Below, in pieces: positions 34,078 to 42,934 of a stretch of 64,000 nucleotides of DNA (position 1 is its first letter; each line of letters starts with the position of its first letter). The notes beneath the pieces were generated by a model. The model made no database searches. It had not been told where the DNA came from and was given only the letters and a program-made list of their open reading frames with translations. A program made the position numbers and the translations under genes. Source of the DNA: Kiritimatiellia bacterium (GTDB lineage Bacteria; Verrucomicrobiota; Kiritimatiellia; RFP12; UBA1067); assembly GCA_028686345.1 (NCBI GenBank), contig JAQUCE010000005.1, positions 1 through 64,000 of the forward strand, given 5' to 3'.

Positions 34078-34800
34078 CTAAAGCGCCTCCATCACCTCAC
34101 AGATATCCTGGTTGATAACAATGGCTGCCTCTTGATCCAGGGGGGTGGGGTCGCGATTGATGATAACCAGTGGCGTTCTCGGTTTACGGCAGCTCGGCAG
34201 GCTGGCCGCCGGATAAACGGTGAGGGAGGTTCCTATGACAAGCAGCAGATCGCTCCCACTGATGGCCGTCATCGAGGCGTTCCACTCCTGCTCAGGCAGC
34301 ATCTCGCCAAAGAATGTGACCTCAGGCTTGTAGATTCCGCCGCAGATGCAGCATGGCAGCTCGCCTCGTTCAATCACGGGCAAGAGCTCCTCGGTTTGGA
34401 CTACTTTGTTACAGGTGGTGCAGATGCTGGTGATGAAAGTGCCGTGCACAGTGTGTACCGGCGCTGATCCAGCGCGTTGATGGTAGTCGTCAATATTTTG
34501 CGTGATAATTGTCACCCTTTTATCTCGCTTCAGCCACTCGGCCAATTTGTGATGGGCAGCGTTGGGCTGCGCTTGGCGCACCAGTGGATAGAACTTGCGT
34601 GCAAAGTTATAATACAGGGTGGGCTCCCGATGGAATGTACCCAGATCGAAAACATTGATGTTGCGCTCATCAGCGTAGAGACCGCCGGCAGAACGAAAAT
34701 CAGGTATGCCGGAGGAGGTTGAGATCCCCGCCCCGGTGAGCACTGCGATGGAATCGGCGTTGCGGAGCAATTCTATTAATTGTTTTATTTTATCATTCAT
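34078..34800 (-). CDS. Sirtuin-family NAD-dependent protein deacylase
   Basis: A 240-aa single-domain sirtuin removing acyl groups from lysines with NAD. GAGISTSSGIPDFRS (~22-36) is the NAD-binding start, TQNIDDYHQRAG and VHTVHGTFITS contain the catalytic His, CTTC...CCIC provides the four zinc cysteines, and VIGTSLTVYPAA with INRDPTPLD completes the Rossmann fold. The length equals that of a minimal CobB-type enzyme with no extra domain, so it is not a defence-type SIR2 fusion. It is convergent with the Card1-like gene across a repeat cluster. Confidence 0.92.
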   Translation of the reverse strand: MNDKIKQLIELLRNADSIAVLTGAGISTSSGIPDFRSAGGLYADERNINVFDLGTFHREPTLYYNFARKFYPLVRQAQPNAAHHKLAEWLKRDKRVTIITQNIDDYHQRAGSAPVHTVHGTFITSICTTCNKVVQTEELLPVIERGELPCCICGGIYKPEVTFFGEMLPEQEWNASMTAISGSDLLLVIGTSLTVYPAASLPSCRKPRTPLVIINRDPTPLDQEAAIVINQDICEVMEAL

Positions 34801-35509
34801 TTTTAAAAAGCCTAGCTGTTTTCATGGCACTTAATATAGACTATTTAGTATGTATGTCAAGTGCGATCCTCGGCGTCATGTCATGTGAACGAGGATGTCT
34901 AGAAGACGGCTTACAGCTAAATGCTTTGGTTGTAACGTTCCCAAAAAATACAGGTGCTTGAGGGTGCTGAAAAAACCCGTGTATTATCTGCTTACTGCTT
35001 GATTTAGCCATACTGATATGTTTTAATTTAAACATGAGGTAATTCTTCTGGTGGAGTAGTGTCTGTGAATTGGACGGGCGTTATATTGTTCTACACTCCA
35101 GACTAGGTTGCTGCTGCAGGTCGGTTCGCGTTAGTGTAGAATTATTTTGTAGCCCTAGTGAATAAAGCATAGAATCGCGTATTTTGTGCGAGAGCAACGT
35201 AGGTCCGATTTCCAATTGGACATGTCCGGTTGGAAACCGGAGCTACGGGAGGGTGGCTTCGCCCCCGGTTGGCGATAGCGGCGACGATGCTGGTGGACGA
35301 TTGAGAACAGGCGGAGGATCGTCCACCAGCATCGTCGCACAGCATCGTCGGCCATATCCGCCCTACTTGTGTCGGGCATCAGGCTGCCAATAGCTACGCC
35401 CGGACAAGTAGTTCCGCCATGCCACGGCGTAGCCCCGCTAGCGGGCGAAGCCGGGTTGCGGCGCCACGCCTGATGAGCGGCACTGCGTTCTTGAGGTGAA
35501 AAATGGGCG
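34801..35509. repeat. Spacer with repeats C4 and B5
   Basis: Family C lies at 35199-35246 (gtaggtccgatttccaattg...). Family B lies at 35270-35350 as a long hairpin whose arms (gacgatgctggtggacgat / atcgtccaccagcatcgtc) flank a 21-bp loop. Positions 34801-35150 show nothing recognisable. Confidence 0.65.
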
Positions 35510-35660
35510 TCCACCGCATAGCGGCGGACATACTGAAAGCAGTACAGTATATCCGCCGCTATGCGGTGGATTATTGCGAAACAAGCCGCAATAACCCCCG
35601 ATAGCCAACTTTTTGAAAAGAACAATTAATTGTTTAGTCAAGTCGCTTAAGCGACTAGAC
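35510..35660. repeat. Composite repeat A3 + E3
   Basis: Palindrome A (35510-35571) is followed by ttattgcgaaacaagccgca, the tail aaaagaacaattaattgttt and the perfect stem AGTCGCTTAAGCGACT. The element ends about 15 nt before the DUF2339 start codon, so its final stem lies in that gene's leader. The same composite is at 40857-41005 and, inverted, at 21971-22188. Confidence 0.8.
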
Positions 35661-35675
35661 TAAAGGAGCTTCGTT

Positions 35676-38198
35676 ATGTATGGTTTGTTGATCGTGTTGT
35701 TCATTATCTTTGGCGTTATCGTTATCTCCATGATCATGGCTTCGCTGGCTCAGATCAAACAGCGGCTCGAGACCATAGAGCAGACCAACCTCAGAGTTCT
35801 CAAGCGCCTCTCTGCTCTGCATCCCAAGAGCACCCCTGCGCCAACTCCAGAGATGACCACGCGGCCTGAAGCCGTGGCCGAGATGGGTGCAACCAACCTT
35901 AAAGCAGTGCACCCTGCTGTAATTCCGATAATCGACCCGCGCAATTTCCCGCAACCGCCGGAGCGCGCGCCTGTGGTTGTACCGCCGCCCCTTAAACCGC
36001 CGCCGCTCAAACAGAGCGAAGTCGCGCGCGACCCTGCTGCGCGGCAGGAGCCGCCTCCAATCTCAGCTGTGCTGGGGGTTCCGAAGGGCGAGCATCGTGA
36101 ATCTAAGTTCGCCGCCTCACTCCGCGAAATCTTCCGCAAGATTTGGTGCTGGATTCTGGTGGGTGAGGAGTATCAACCCAAGGGCATGACAACTGAGTCC
36201 GCAGTTGCCAGCACCTGGCTGATGCGTGTTGGCATTATTTTCATTACTGCCCTGGCAGCCTATTTTCTTAAATGGAGTATGGCGCGCGAACTGATCGGTC
36301 CAGCCGGACGCTTTGCCATTGGTATTGGCTTAGGTGTCGCGATGCTGATCAGCGGCATCAAGCTGATCAGAACCCACTACAAGATCATTGGACAGGGGTT
36401 GCTGGGCGGCGGAATTGTCGTGCTCTACCTGGCCATCTACGCGGCTGATGCCATGTATCATATCATGCCTACTCCGCTGGCATTTGCCCTGATGGCCCTG
36501 GTCACGCTGACCGCCGGATTTCTGGCAATCAAGCTCGACTCGATGCTGGTGGCGATCTTCGGCATTATCGGCGGCTACCTCACCCCAATCGCGCTGCCGG
36601 CCACAGTGCTGAGCCTGCCCGGCTTCTACTCCTACCTCTCGGTTCTGAGTGTGGCGGTGTTGGTGATCGCACTGGTAAAACAGTGGCGGTTGCTCAACTA
36701 CCTGGGTTTTGTCCTGACCTACGGGCTCTACTTCTTCTACTCCATGGAGCACTACGACAAAACAACCGACTTCCCAGTTGCCATTTTCTTTCTGACCCTG
36801 CTCTTTGTGCTCCACTCCTTGACCGTCTGCCTGCACAATATCGTCAAAAAACAGGCCAGCACCATCCTCGAGGCGATCCACCTGATCCTGAATGCACTGG
36901 TCTACGCAACAGGCGGCTATTTTTTGATTGCCGAGGCCCATGGTCGCCCTTACCCGGCCCTGATGGCGCTTGGGCTGGCCCTCTTTCATATGCTCTATAT
37001 AAGCTTGTTTCTCCGCCGCGGGCTAAAGGACCGTCTGCTACTGCTCTGCCTGATATCACTCGCGGCTGCTTTCACGGCCTGGACTCTGCCGCTGATCCTT
37101 AAAAAAGAGAGCCTCACGATCGCACTGGCGCTGCTCGCCTTTGTCTTTCTCTGGCTGGGGCGCAAGGTGAAGAGCAACTTCCTGCAGAGTCTGAGCTATC
37201 TGGTTTATGGAACTGTATACTTTCGGGTGCTTTTCATGGAGATGCCGGGACACTACAACTTGAACAGGTCATCTCCAACGCTCTGGTCCGAGTATTTTGC
37301 AGAGATCCTTGATCGGTTCTTTACCTTCGGGGCCTCAATTGGCTCGGTGGTCGCCGCCTTTCTGCTGAGTAAACGCGAGGCCAGGGAGTCCTCGCTCATC
37401 TTCCCTGAGAACGATATTGCGGCGGCAATTCCCGCGCCCCTCGCGAGCGGCACCCTGTTCTGGGTTGCGGTTACCTTTGTCTTTCTTTTTTTGAATCTTG
37501 AACTCAACGCCATGTTCCTCTGCTGGAACCCCATCCGGCTTCCCATGCTGACCCTGTTGTGGGGCGCGATGGTGCTGTTCCTCTTCAGTCGCATGCGCGC
37601 CTGTGAAAGGGCTGGCGGCAAGGGCGAGCTGCTCTTTGCTCTCACAATTGTATTTCTGGTAATCACTCTAGGCAAACTGCTCCTTTTCGACTCCCAGTCG
37701 TGGAACCTGAATATGAATTTTATCTACAATCAGGAGTATCTGCTGCTGGACAGTGCCATGCGCCTCTTTGATTTCGGTATCCTCGTGGGAGTTATCATGG
37801 TGCTCTGGCGGATGATTGCCGGCAGCCCGGATAATTCACAGCATAAGACACTGTTCGGTTATCTCGGGCTCGCGCTCTTTTTCCTCTACGCCAGCCTGGA
37901 GGTGCGCACCCTGCTCTACTGGAAGATGCGGGGTTTTATGCCTGCCGGGCTCTCTATACTGTGGTCGGTTTTCGCGATCAGTTTCATTGTCTGGGGCATC
38001 ACCCGCCGCTCCGGGGTGCTGCGCGCCCTGGGGCTGGCCCTGTTTGTGATTGTCTGCGGCAAGATCACCCTCTTTGATCTGCGCGGCACTGAGATCATCT
38101 ACCGCGTGATCGCGCTGCTGATCATTGCGGTAACGCTCCTGCTGGGCTCATTCGCTTACTTGAAATCCAGTAAGCTGGAGGGTGGGAGGAGCTCGTAG
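35676..38198 (+). CDS. DUF2339 polytopic membrane protein
   Basis: An 840-aa protein with an N-terminal span (LLIVLFIIFGVIVISMIMAS), a short coiled coil (LAQIKQRLETIEQTNLRVL), a Pro-rich linker to ~125, a conserved amphipathic segment (KIWCWILVGEEY), then about 20-24 hydrophobic helices to the end. WLMRVGIIFITALAAYFLKW and GGIVVLYLAIYAADAMYHIM are typical of DUF2339. The function is unknown; family members are often next to DUF3999, as here. Its last codons overlap a GTG-started extension of the next frame. Confidence 0.87.
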   Translation: MYGLLIVLFIIFGVIVISMIMASLAQIKQRLETIEQTNLRVLKRLSALHPKSTPAPTPEMTTRPEAVAEMGATNLKAVHPAVIPIIDPRNFPQPPERAPVVVPPPLKPPPLKQSEVARDPAARQEPPPISAVLGVPKGEHRESKFAASLREIFRKIWCWILVGEEYQPKGMTTESAVASTWLMRVGIIFITALAAYFLKWSMARELIGPAGRFAIGIGLGVAMLISGIKLIRTHYKIIGQGLLGGGIVVLYLAIYAADAMYHIMPTPLAFALMALVTLTAGFLAIKLDSMLVAIFGIIGGYLTPIALPATVLSLPGFYSYLSVLSVAVLVIALVKQWRLLNYLGFVLTYGLYFFYSMEHYDKTTDFPVAIFFLTLLFVLHSLTVCLHNIVKKQASTILEAIHLILNALVYATGGYFLIAEAHGRPYPALMALGLALFHMLYISLFLRRGLKDRLLLLCLISLAAAFTAWTLPLILKKESLTIALALLAFVFLWLGRKVKSNFLQSLSYLVYGTVYFRVLFMEMPGHYNLNRSSPTLWSEYFAEILDRFFTFGASIGSVVAAFLLSKREARESSLIFPENDIAAAIPAPLASGTLFWVAVTFVFLFLNLELNAMFLCWNPIRLPMLTLLWGAMVLFLFSRMRACERAGGKGELLFALTIVFLVITLGKLLLFDSQSWNLNMNFIYNQEYLLLDSAMRLFDFGILVGVIMVLWRMIAGSPDNSQHKTLFGYLGLALFFLYASLEVRTLLYWKMRGFMPAGLSILWSVFAISFIVWGITRRSGVLRALGLALFVIVCGKITLFDLRGTEIIYRVIALLIIAVTLLLGSFAYLKSSKLEGGRSS

Positions 38199-38202
38199 CG
38201 GG

Positions 38203-38346
38203 ATGGGCGGGATGGGCGGGATGGGCCTTATGGGCCTTATGGGCTTTATGGGCCTTATGGGCTTTATGGGCTTTATGGGCTTTATGGGCCTGATGGGCCT
38301 GATGGGCCTGATGGGATGGATGGGATGGATGGGATGGATGGGATGG
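38203..38346. repeat. 9-bp minisatellite (ATGGGCNTT), 16 units
   Basis: Sixteen tandem 9-bp units run atgggcggg, atgggcctt/ttt, atgggcctg and atgggatgg, so variants are grouped in blocks. Because the unit is three codons, the frame stays open (Met-Gly-X)16 and would join a GTG at 38182 to the DUF3999 ORF. Translation of it is doubtful, since a better start with signal peptide is downstream. A prime candidate for length variation among strains. Confidence 0.9.
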
Positions 38347-38409
38347 ATGGAAAGTATTTTCGCGGGTTTTTTTAGATTAGGATTGGTTGACGGTTATGAA
38401 AGAGAAGTT

Positions 38410-39795
38410 ATGATGAAAAAAACAGTGACAGCCCTTTTGAGTCTTCTGTTGGCCAGCACCCTGTACGCTGCCATGCAGCTTGGCGACTACCCTTACACTC
38501 AGGCGTTGGAGCTGCAAGCAGGCTCCAACACCACCGCGCGTTTCGGTTCCTTTGTGGTGACTGAGGCGCTCTTTAACCAGCTGAATCCGCAGATGAGCAA
38601 CCTGCGCGTCATGGATCGTGCTGATGTTGAAACCCCCTTTCTGACCCGTGTTAAAAAAGGGGAGCGCATTGTGACCCAGGAGCGCAGCGTACCCTTTGAA
38701 AAGCTCTCCTTTAAAAAGCTGCCGGAGAACCAGATCGAGGTTGTGGTGCAGAACAGAGAGGAGCGCAACTTTAAGAAGCTGCTGCAAAGCATTGTGCTTT
38801 CCAGCGACATCAAAAATTTCGAGAAGCATGTCACGCTCTACTGCAGTGATGACCAGCAAAATTGGCGGCTGATTGCTGAGCGCAAACCCATCTTTGATTA
38901 CTCCCAGTACATCGACATTCGCAACAATCGTGTCAACTTTGCGCCAACCGCTGCGCGCTACTTCAAGATCATCATCTCCAACATCACCGAGAAGCAGGAG
39001 TCGCCCTTCACCACCCTGACCCGTGAAACCCGCGGTGGTCAGGAGTTCTCGGCTGTGGAGAGCTCCAGCTTCACCCGCGCCGACTTTCACATCAATGATA
39101 TTTATCTCTATGAGCGGATCTCTACACTTGTCAAAGATAGGGTACTCAAACAGCCCTGCACCCTCTCGGATCTCAAAATCACTACGGAGGATAAGAGCAC
39201 CCTGGTTACCTTCAGTACTGCCAAAGCGCCGGTGGTTGGGATCACCTTGAGCATAACCACCCCGTATTACCACCGCCGTGCTGTTGTTGAAACCAGTGCA
39301 GACAATAGAAGCTGGAGCAGCGCGCACGTTTGCACTGTCAGCTCGGTTACCACCGACGCAGGCAGCAATGAACAGCGGACTATCCAATTGCCGCGCCCGC
39401 TGCGCGCCGCACACTACCGCATCACGATCCAGAACCAGGACAGCCCTGCGCTGGAGATTACCGGAGTTGAGCTAGAGGCTGAGACCCACGAGGTGCTCTT
39501 TTACTGCGATCAGGCTAACAGCTATCGTGTGATCTACGGGGCTGTGGAGGTTGACCAACCAATCTATGACATTGGAGTGGTTTTGAGCCAGACAAAGAGC
39601 GAGACCACCGCCGCCTACCTGGCTGGCCCGCAGCAGACCAATCCGAGCTACGCCGCTAGGAGCAATTGGAACTTTCTCAGCCGCCGCACGATCATGACCA
39701 TCGCGGTGATCCTGATGATCGCGGTGCTCGGCTGGGTGATTGTCAAAACCGCGGGCTCGATCGAGAAGATCGAGGGGGGCGAGGGAATCGACTGA
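38410..39795 (+). CDS. DUF3999 family exported protein
   Basis: A 461-aa protein. ATG at 38410 follows GAAAGAGAAG and starts a signal peptide (MMKKTVTALLSLLLASTLYA); the ORF-track N-terminus is the minisatellite. The body is beta-rich with two discoidin-like stretches (LYCSDDQQNWRLIAER, VVETSADNRSWSSAHV), and a single C-terminal span (TIMTIAVILMIAVLGWVIV) anchors it. DUF3999 proteins are encoded next to DUF2339 proteins, so a joint envelope complex is likely but unproven. Its final codons (EGGEGID) are inside a 9-bp repeat array. Confidence 0.85.
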   Translation: MMKKTVTALLSLLLASTLYAAMQLGDYPYTQALELQAGSNTTARFGSFVVTEALFNQLNPQMSNLRVMDRADVETPFLTRVKKGERIVTQERSVPFEKLSFKKLPENQIEVVVQNREERNFKKLLQSIVLSSDIKNFEKHVTLYCSDDQQNWRLIAERKPIFDYSQYIDIRNNRVNFAPTAARYFKIIISNITEKQESPFTTLTRETRGGQEFSAVESSSFTRADFHINDIYLYERISTLVKDRVLKQPCTLSDLKITTEDKSTLVTFSTAKAPVVGITLSITTPYYHRRAVVETSADNRSWSSAHVCTVSSVTTDAGSNEQRTIQLPRPLRAAHYRITIQNQDSPALEITGVELEAETHEVLFYCDQANSYRVIYGAVEVDQPIYDIGVVLSQTKSETTAAYLAGPQQTNPSYAARSNWNFLSRRTIMTIAVILMIAVLGWVIVKTAGSIEKIEGGEGID

Positions 39796-39850
39796 ATCGA
39801 CTACCTCGGCTGAATCGATTACCCTCGATTACCCTCGATTACCTTGAATC
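39783..39850. repeat. 9-bp degenerate tandem repeat, array 3
   Basis: gggaatcgactgaatcgact acctcgg then tgaatcgattaccctcgatt repeated. The array overlaps the stop of DUF3999 and lies just upstream of the next gene. Confidence 0.7.
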
Positions 39851-39869
39851 CAATCCAAAAGGCGGGCCC

Positions 39870-40673
39870 ATGCGACCGGGAATAAAAAAACGAATGATCA
39901 TCTATCCACTTATTTACATCCTGCTGGGGGTATTCCTCTTCTTCCGTCAGCGCGGCATGATTTATTTTCCGACGGCGGCGGAGGCGCACCGCCATGCAGA
40001 GCTTACGCTAAGTAACGAAGGTGAATCGATCAAGGTGATAGTGCTGCATCCAGGGCAGGAGCGCGCGATCATCTATTTTGGGGGCAACGCCGAAGCAGTG
40101 GTCTATAACGCCTCGGATTTTGAGCAGCACTTTCCCGACTTCACCGTCTACCTTTTCAACTACCGGGGGTATGGCGGTAGCAGCGGCCAGCCCACAGAGC
40201 AGGGAGTCTTCTCCGATGCGCTGGCACTCTACGATCAGATCCGAGCGCAGCACAGCTCTATATCCTCAATTGGGCGCAGTCTGGGCAGCGGCGTGGCCGC
40301 TTATCTGGCGGCTGAGCGCGACATCCATTGTCTGGTGCTGGCAACTCCCTTTGACAGTATCCTGCGTGTCGCGCAGCGCCGTTTTCCGATCTACCCCCTG
40401 CGGCTGCTGTTGTTGGATCACTACAACACCATTAGCCGCGTGCGAGCGATCACTGCACCTGTTTTGGTGCTTATGGCTGAGAACGACCGGGTTATTCCGC
40501 GCAAAAGCTCGCTGCGGCTGGTTGCCGCGTTTCCGGTCGGTCAGATCACCGCAGTCACGATCAAAGAAGCTGGTCACAACACACTCTCTGAGTTCCCGGA
40601 ATACTATGAGCAGGTTCAGAGGTTTATGGGCAAAAACCCGCCGCTTGAGGCCCTTACCAAAGGGCAAGACTAG
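39870..40673 (+). CDS. Membrane-anchored alpha/beta hydrolase (BEM46-like)
   Basis: A 267-aa protein with one N-terminal span (MIIYPLIYILLGVFLFF) and a serine-hydrolase domain: strand AIIYFGGNAEAVVYN (oxyanion region), VYLFNYRGYGGSSGQPT, nucleophile elbow SIGRSLGSGVA, late Asp in LMAENDRVIP and His in EAGHNTLSE. This matches the BEM46/YfhR group. The substrate is unknown. The last residues (EALTKGQD) and stop codon are encoded by dispersed repeat G, suggesting the original C-terminus was replaced. Confidence 0.85.
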   Translation: MRPGIKKRMIIYPLIYILLGVFLFFRQRGMIYFPTAAEAHRHAELTLSNEGESIKVIVLHPGQERAIIYFGGNAEAVVYNASDFEQHFPDFTVYLFNYRGYGGSSGQPTEQGVFSDALALYDQIRAQHSSISSIGRSLGSGVAAYLAAERDIHCLVLATPFDSILRVAQRRFPIYPLRLLLLDHYNTISRVRAITAPVLVLMAENDRVIPRKSSLRLVAAFPVGQITAVTIKEAGHNTLSEFPEYYEQVQRFMGKNPPLEALTKGQD

Positions 40674-40692
40674 CATGTTTTTAAGGACCAAC
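40649..40692. repeat. Dispersed repeat G, copy 3 (within coding 3' end)
   Basis: cccttaccaaagggcaagac tagcatg is the same element as at 20309. Here it is read in frame and supplies the last eight residues and the stop of the hydrolase. Confidence 0.7.
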
Positions 40693-40856
40693 ATCGTCGT
40701 ACAGCATCGTCGACCGCAGCGGTAGGGCACGGCCTCCACCGCGCCCCGCGAATGACCTTGCAGCGCAAGCGCAAGCTTTGTCGTTAGCTTTGTCGGAGTG
40801 GAATGAACGCGCTGCGTTGTTTTTGAGGTGAAAAATCTTAGAGGTGAAAAATGGGC
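40686..40856. repeat. Repeat B6 block shared with 33792-33881
   Basis: ccaacatcgtcgtacagcat cgtcgaccgc and the following ggtagggcacggcctccacc match 33792-33881 closely over about 90 bp. No gene is supported. Confidence 0.7.
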
Positions 40857-41005
40857 ATCCACCGCATAGCGGCGGACATACTGAAAGCAACACAGTATAT
40901 CCGCCGCTATGCGGTGGATTATTGCGAAGTGTGTCCGCAACAAGCCCTGACAGACAACTATTTGGAAAGAACAATTAATTGTTTTTTTCTAGTCGTCCAA
41001 GCGAC
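40857..41005. repeat. Composite repeat A4 + E4
   Basis: Palindrome A (40857-40919) plus tail ggaaagaacaattaattgtt and a stem agtcgtccaagcgact. It ends at or just inside the stop codon of the DUF1186/SEC-C gene on the other strand. Confidence 0.8.
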
Positions 41006-42561
41006 TATTGGCTATCTGCGAGTTCCATGCGGAGAGTTCGCAGCTCAATGGTGCTTTTGAGTTGCTGTATATACTGTGCGACTGCGGCACTTGGCTCTGC
41101 CCGCTCATTTTGCAGTTGCATGGCTTTTTCCGCATAGGCGAGGGAGTTCTCCCAGTTGGGGTGAAGGTTGAGAGCGTGCGCGTTCACGCCTGTTGTGAAT
41201 GCGTGCCTCATGAGTGCAACAGCATCGTTTGTCGAGCGATTCAGGCTTTGATTGAAGAGTGCTTCGGCCTGCTTTGATTGTCCGGTTTTAGCAAGCACAA
41301 CCGCCAGTGCGTACTCGGCTTTAGCGCGCAGCGCCTCACTCATGGCCGGGAATTTGTGGAGGAGCTCCCTGGTGGTGATAATCGCCTTGTTGAGAGAGGG
41401 CACTGGGAGCAGATCATAATCAATAATCAGGTCTAGAAAAGCCTCAATCCACGCCTGAAAACTTTCGCAGCAGTCAAAGAGTTCACAGTCAGGATCTCCG
41501 GGATCAACGATATTAGTTTTGATCATGTTTGTGTCAATAATTTCGCGCCACGCTTGGTTCCAGCAGAGGAATGCGTCATCGTTCTGTTCTTGCTCGCAGC
41601 TCGCATAGCCGCAATCGATCAGTTGGTCGGCATAGTTGGCTGGCTCCTCCGGCTCCCAGGGAGCGAACGTTTCGCTGTTAATGCAACATTTTTTGAATTT
41701 TTTGCCGCTGCCGCAGGGGCAGGGGTCATTCCGCCCTACAGGTGTTTGGCTGGCAAGCAGCTTGAGATAATCATCGTACAAGAGCTGCTCCAGCAGCTCT
41801 TCCACTCTTTCCCTTTCGACCTGATCGGGTGTTTGCGCACCCTTTGTCCACTGGGGTAAATAAGATAACATTGCTTCATCGGTCGTGTCACGGAATTTGT
41901 CCTCATACTGGCCTAGAGAGCCATCTGACAGCCCAATCTCGCGCACCATATATTCAAAAGGGAACACACGGTCATTGACAAAGCCGTTGGCATAGGCATC
42001 TTCAATTAGAGGCAGAGCTTGGGCCATGCCGAGCTTAATACATTGAAATATCATCACGTGCCAGATTAATCCCAGCTGCGGTTCCAGGCGGAAGTCGAGT
42101 AGGTCCAGGCAGTAGCTCTCTAATGCCGCACGCGGGAACTCTTCGGTAACGATAAGCAAGCACAGCGCATCCAGCGCTGCGGCGCGTGCGAAGCTGTCCA
42201 GGCTTTCATCTTCAACAACCGCTTTCAATGCGTCAAAACGTCCATAGCAGGTACGGGCCAGTATCTCATACATGTGCGATGAAATGACATCATCTACCAG
42301 GAAACGTATCACAGATGTTGGCAAGCGGCAGATTTTGATGTAGCGCTCAAAGGCGGCTCGGCTGCGCATTTCGGCGCAGAGAAAAAGGGCGTAGTAGAAG
42401 AGGATCGGGGGCAGGTGGCAAGGGTTGGCGAGGGTTTGGTCGAGAGAGTTCAGCAGCAAAGGTTCAGTATCTTTCCAGTTTTCCCGCAGGCATTGCACGG
42501 CTTCGCCGGGTGGCAGGCTGTTTGGCGAGTTTAATTGAGCGATAGCTTCGGAGATAGTCAT
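41005..42561 (-). CDS. DUF1186 protein with central SEC-C zinc motif and TPR-like tail
   Basis: A 518-aa cytoplasmic protein. Residues 1-~250 are helical and match DUF1186 (MTISEAIAQLNSPNSLPPGE, FARAAALDALCLLIV). VGRNDPCPCGSGKKFKKCCI at ~280-299 is a complete SEC-C zinc motif, the ribosome/SecB-binding tail module first seen in SecA. The last ~200 residues are helical with a TPR look (AEYALAVVLAKTGQSKQAEA). Its 3' end touches repeat E4. The function is unknown. A good ribosome site (AAGGA) precedes the ATG at 42561. Confidence 0.82.
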   Translation of the reverse strand: MTISEAIAQLNSPNSLPPGEAVQCLRENWKDTEPLLLNSLDQTLANPCHLPPILFYYALFLCAEMRSRAAFERYIKICRLPTSVIRFLVDDVISSHMYEILARTCYGRFDALKAVVEDESLDSFARAAALDALCLLIVTEEFPRAALESYCLDLLDFRLEPQLGLIWHVMIFQCIKLGMAQALPLIEDAYANGFVNDRVFPFEYMVREIGLSDGSLGQYEDKFRDTTDEAMLSYLPQWTKGAQTPDQVERERVEELLEQLLYDDYLKLLASQTPVGRNDPCPCGSGKKFKKCCINSETFAPWEPEEPANYADQLIDCGYASCEQEQNDDAFLCWNQAWREIIDTNMIKTNIVDPGDPDCELFDCCESFQAWIEAFLDLIIDYDLLPVPSLNKAIITTRELLHKFPAMSEALRAKAEYALAVVLAKTGQSKQAEALFNQSLNRSTNDAVALMRHAFTTGVNAHALNLHPNWENSLAYAEKAMQLQNERAEPSAAVAQYIQQLKSTIELRTLRMELADSQ

Positions 42562-42694
42562 GGGAGATCCTTTTTAGTTTCTGTTTATGGCGCATGAATA
42601 TACAAAAAAGAGGGCGGTTTGAAAAGCGGTAGTTTTGCAGTTGTGTAGATGGTGAGTGTGGAGTATAATAAATACTAAACGACGGGGATGCTTT

Positions 42695-42934
42695 ATGAGC
42701 CCAACAATTTTTCGAGAAGATGGTTACAGGTTTCATTTTTTCTCGCTTGAAGAGAGTCGAAAGCATGTGCATGTAGTCTCTTCTGGCGGTACAGCTAAAT
42801 TCTGGCTTGAGCCGAAGGTTGAGCTTGCGATGTCCAAGGGGTTTTCAGTGAAGGAGCTTAATTGCATGGAAACAATCATAAAGGAGCGTAAAGATGAAAT
42901 TGAAGATGCATGGCGAGTCCACTTCGGTGGCTGA
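42695..42934 (+). CDS. DUF4160 protein (putative toxin-antitoxin component)
   Basis: A 79-aa protein: MSPTIFREDGYRFHFFSLEE and HVHVVSSGGTAKFWLEP are the DUF4160 hallmarks. The start at 42695 is preferred over the track ATG at 42656 because SPTI is the family's N-terminus. It overlaps DUF2442 by 41 nt. DUF4160/DUF2442 pairs are widespread, mobile and often suspected toxin-antitoxin modules, but no activity is established to my knowledge. Confidence 0.85.
   Translation: MSPTIFREDGYRFHFFSLEESRKHVHVVSSGGTAKFWLEPKVELAMSKGFSVKELNCMETIIKERKDEIEDAWRVHFGG

Noticed and set aside
34078-34800. SIR2-type antiphage defence gene next to the Card1-like gene
   Set aside because: The protein is a minimal single-domain sirtuin with zinc cysteines and the deacylase motifs, not a SIR2-effector fusion.
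34841-35035. 64-aa minus-strand ORF (MFKLKHISMAKSSSK...)
   Set aside because: No similarity, no ribosome site, and the region is otherwise repeat-rich spacer.
38182-38409. N-terminal Met-Gly-rich extension of the DUF3999 protein
   Set aside because: It is the minisatellite in frame. The downstream ATG has a ribosome site and starts a normal signal peptide.
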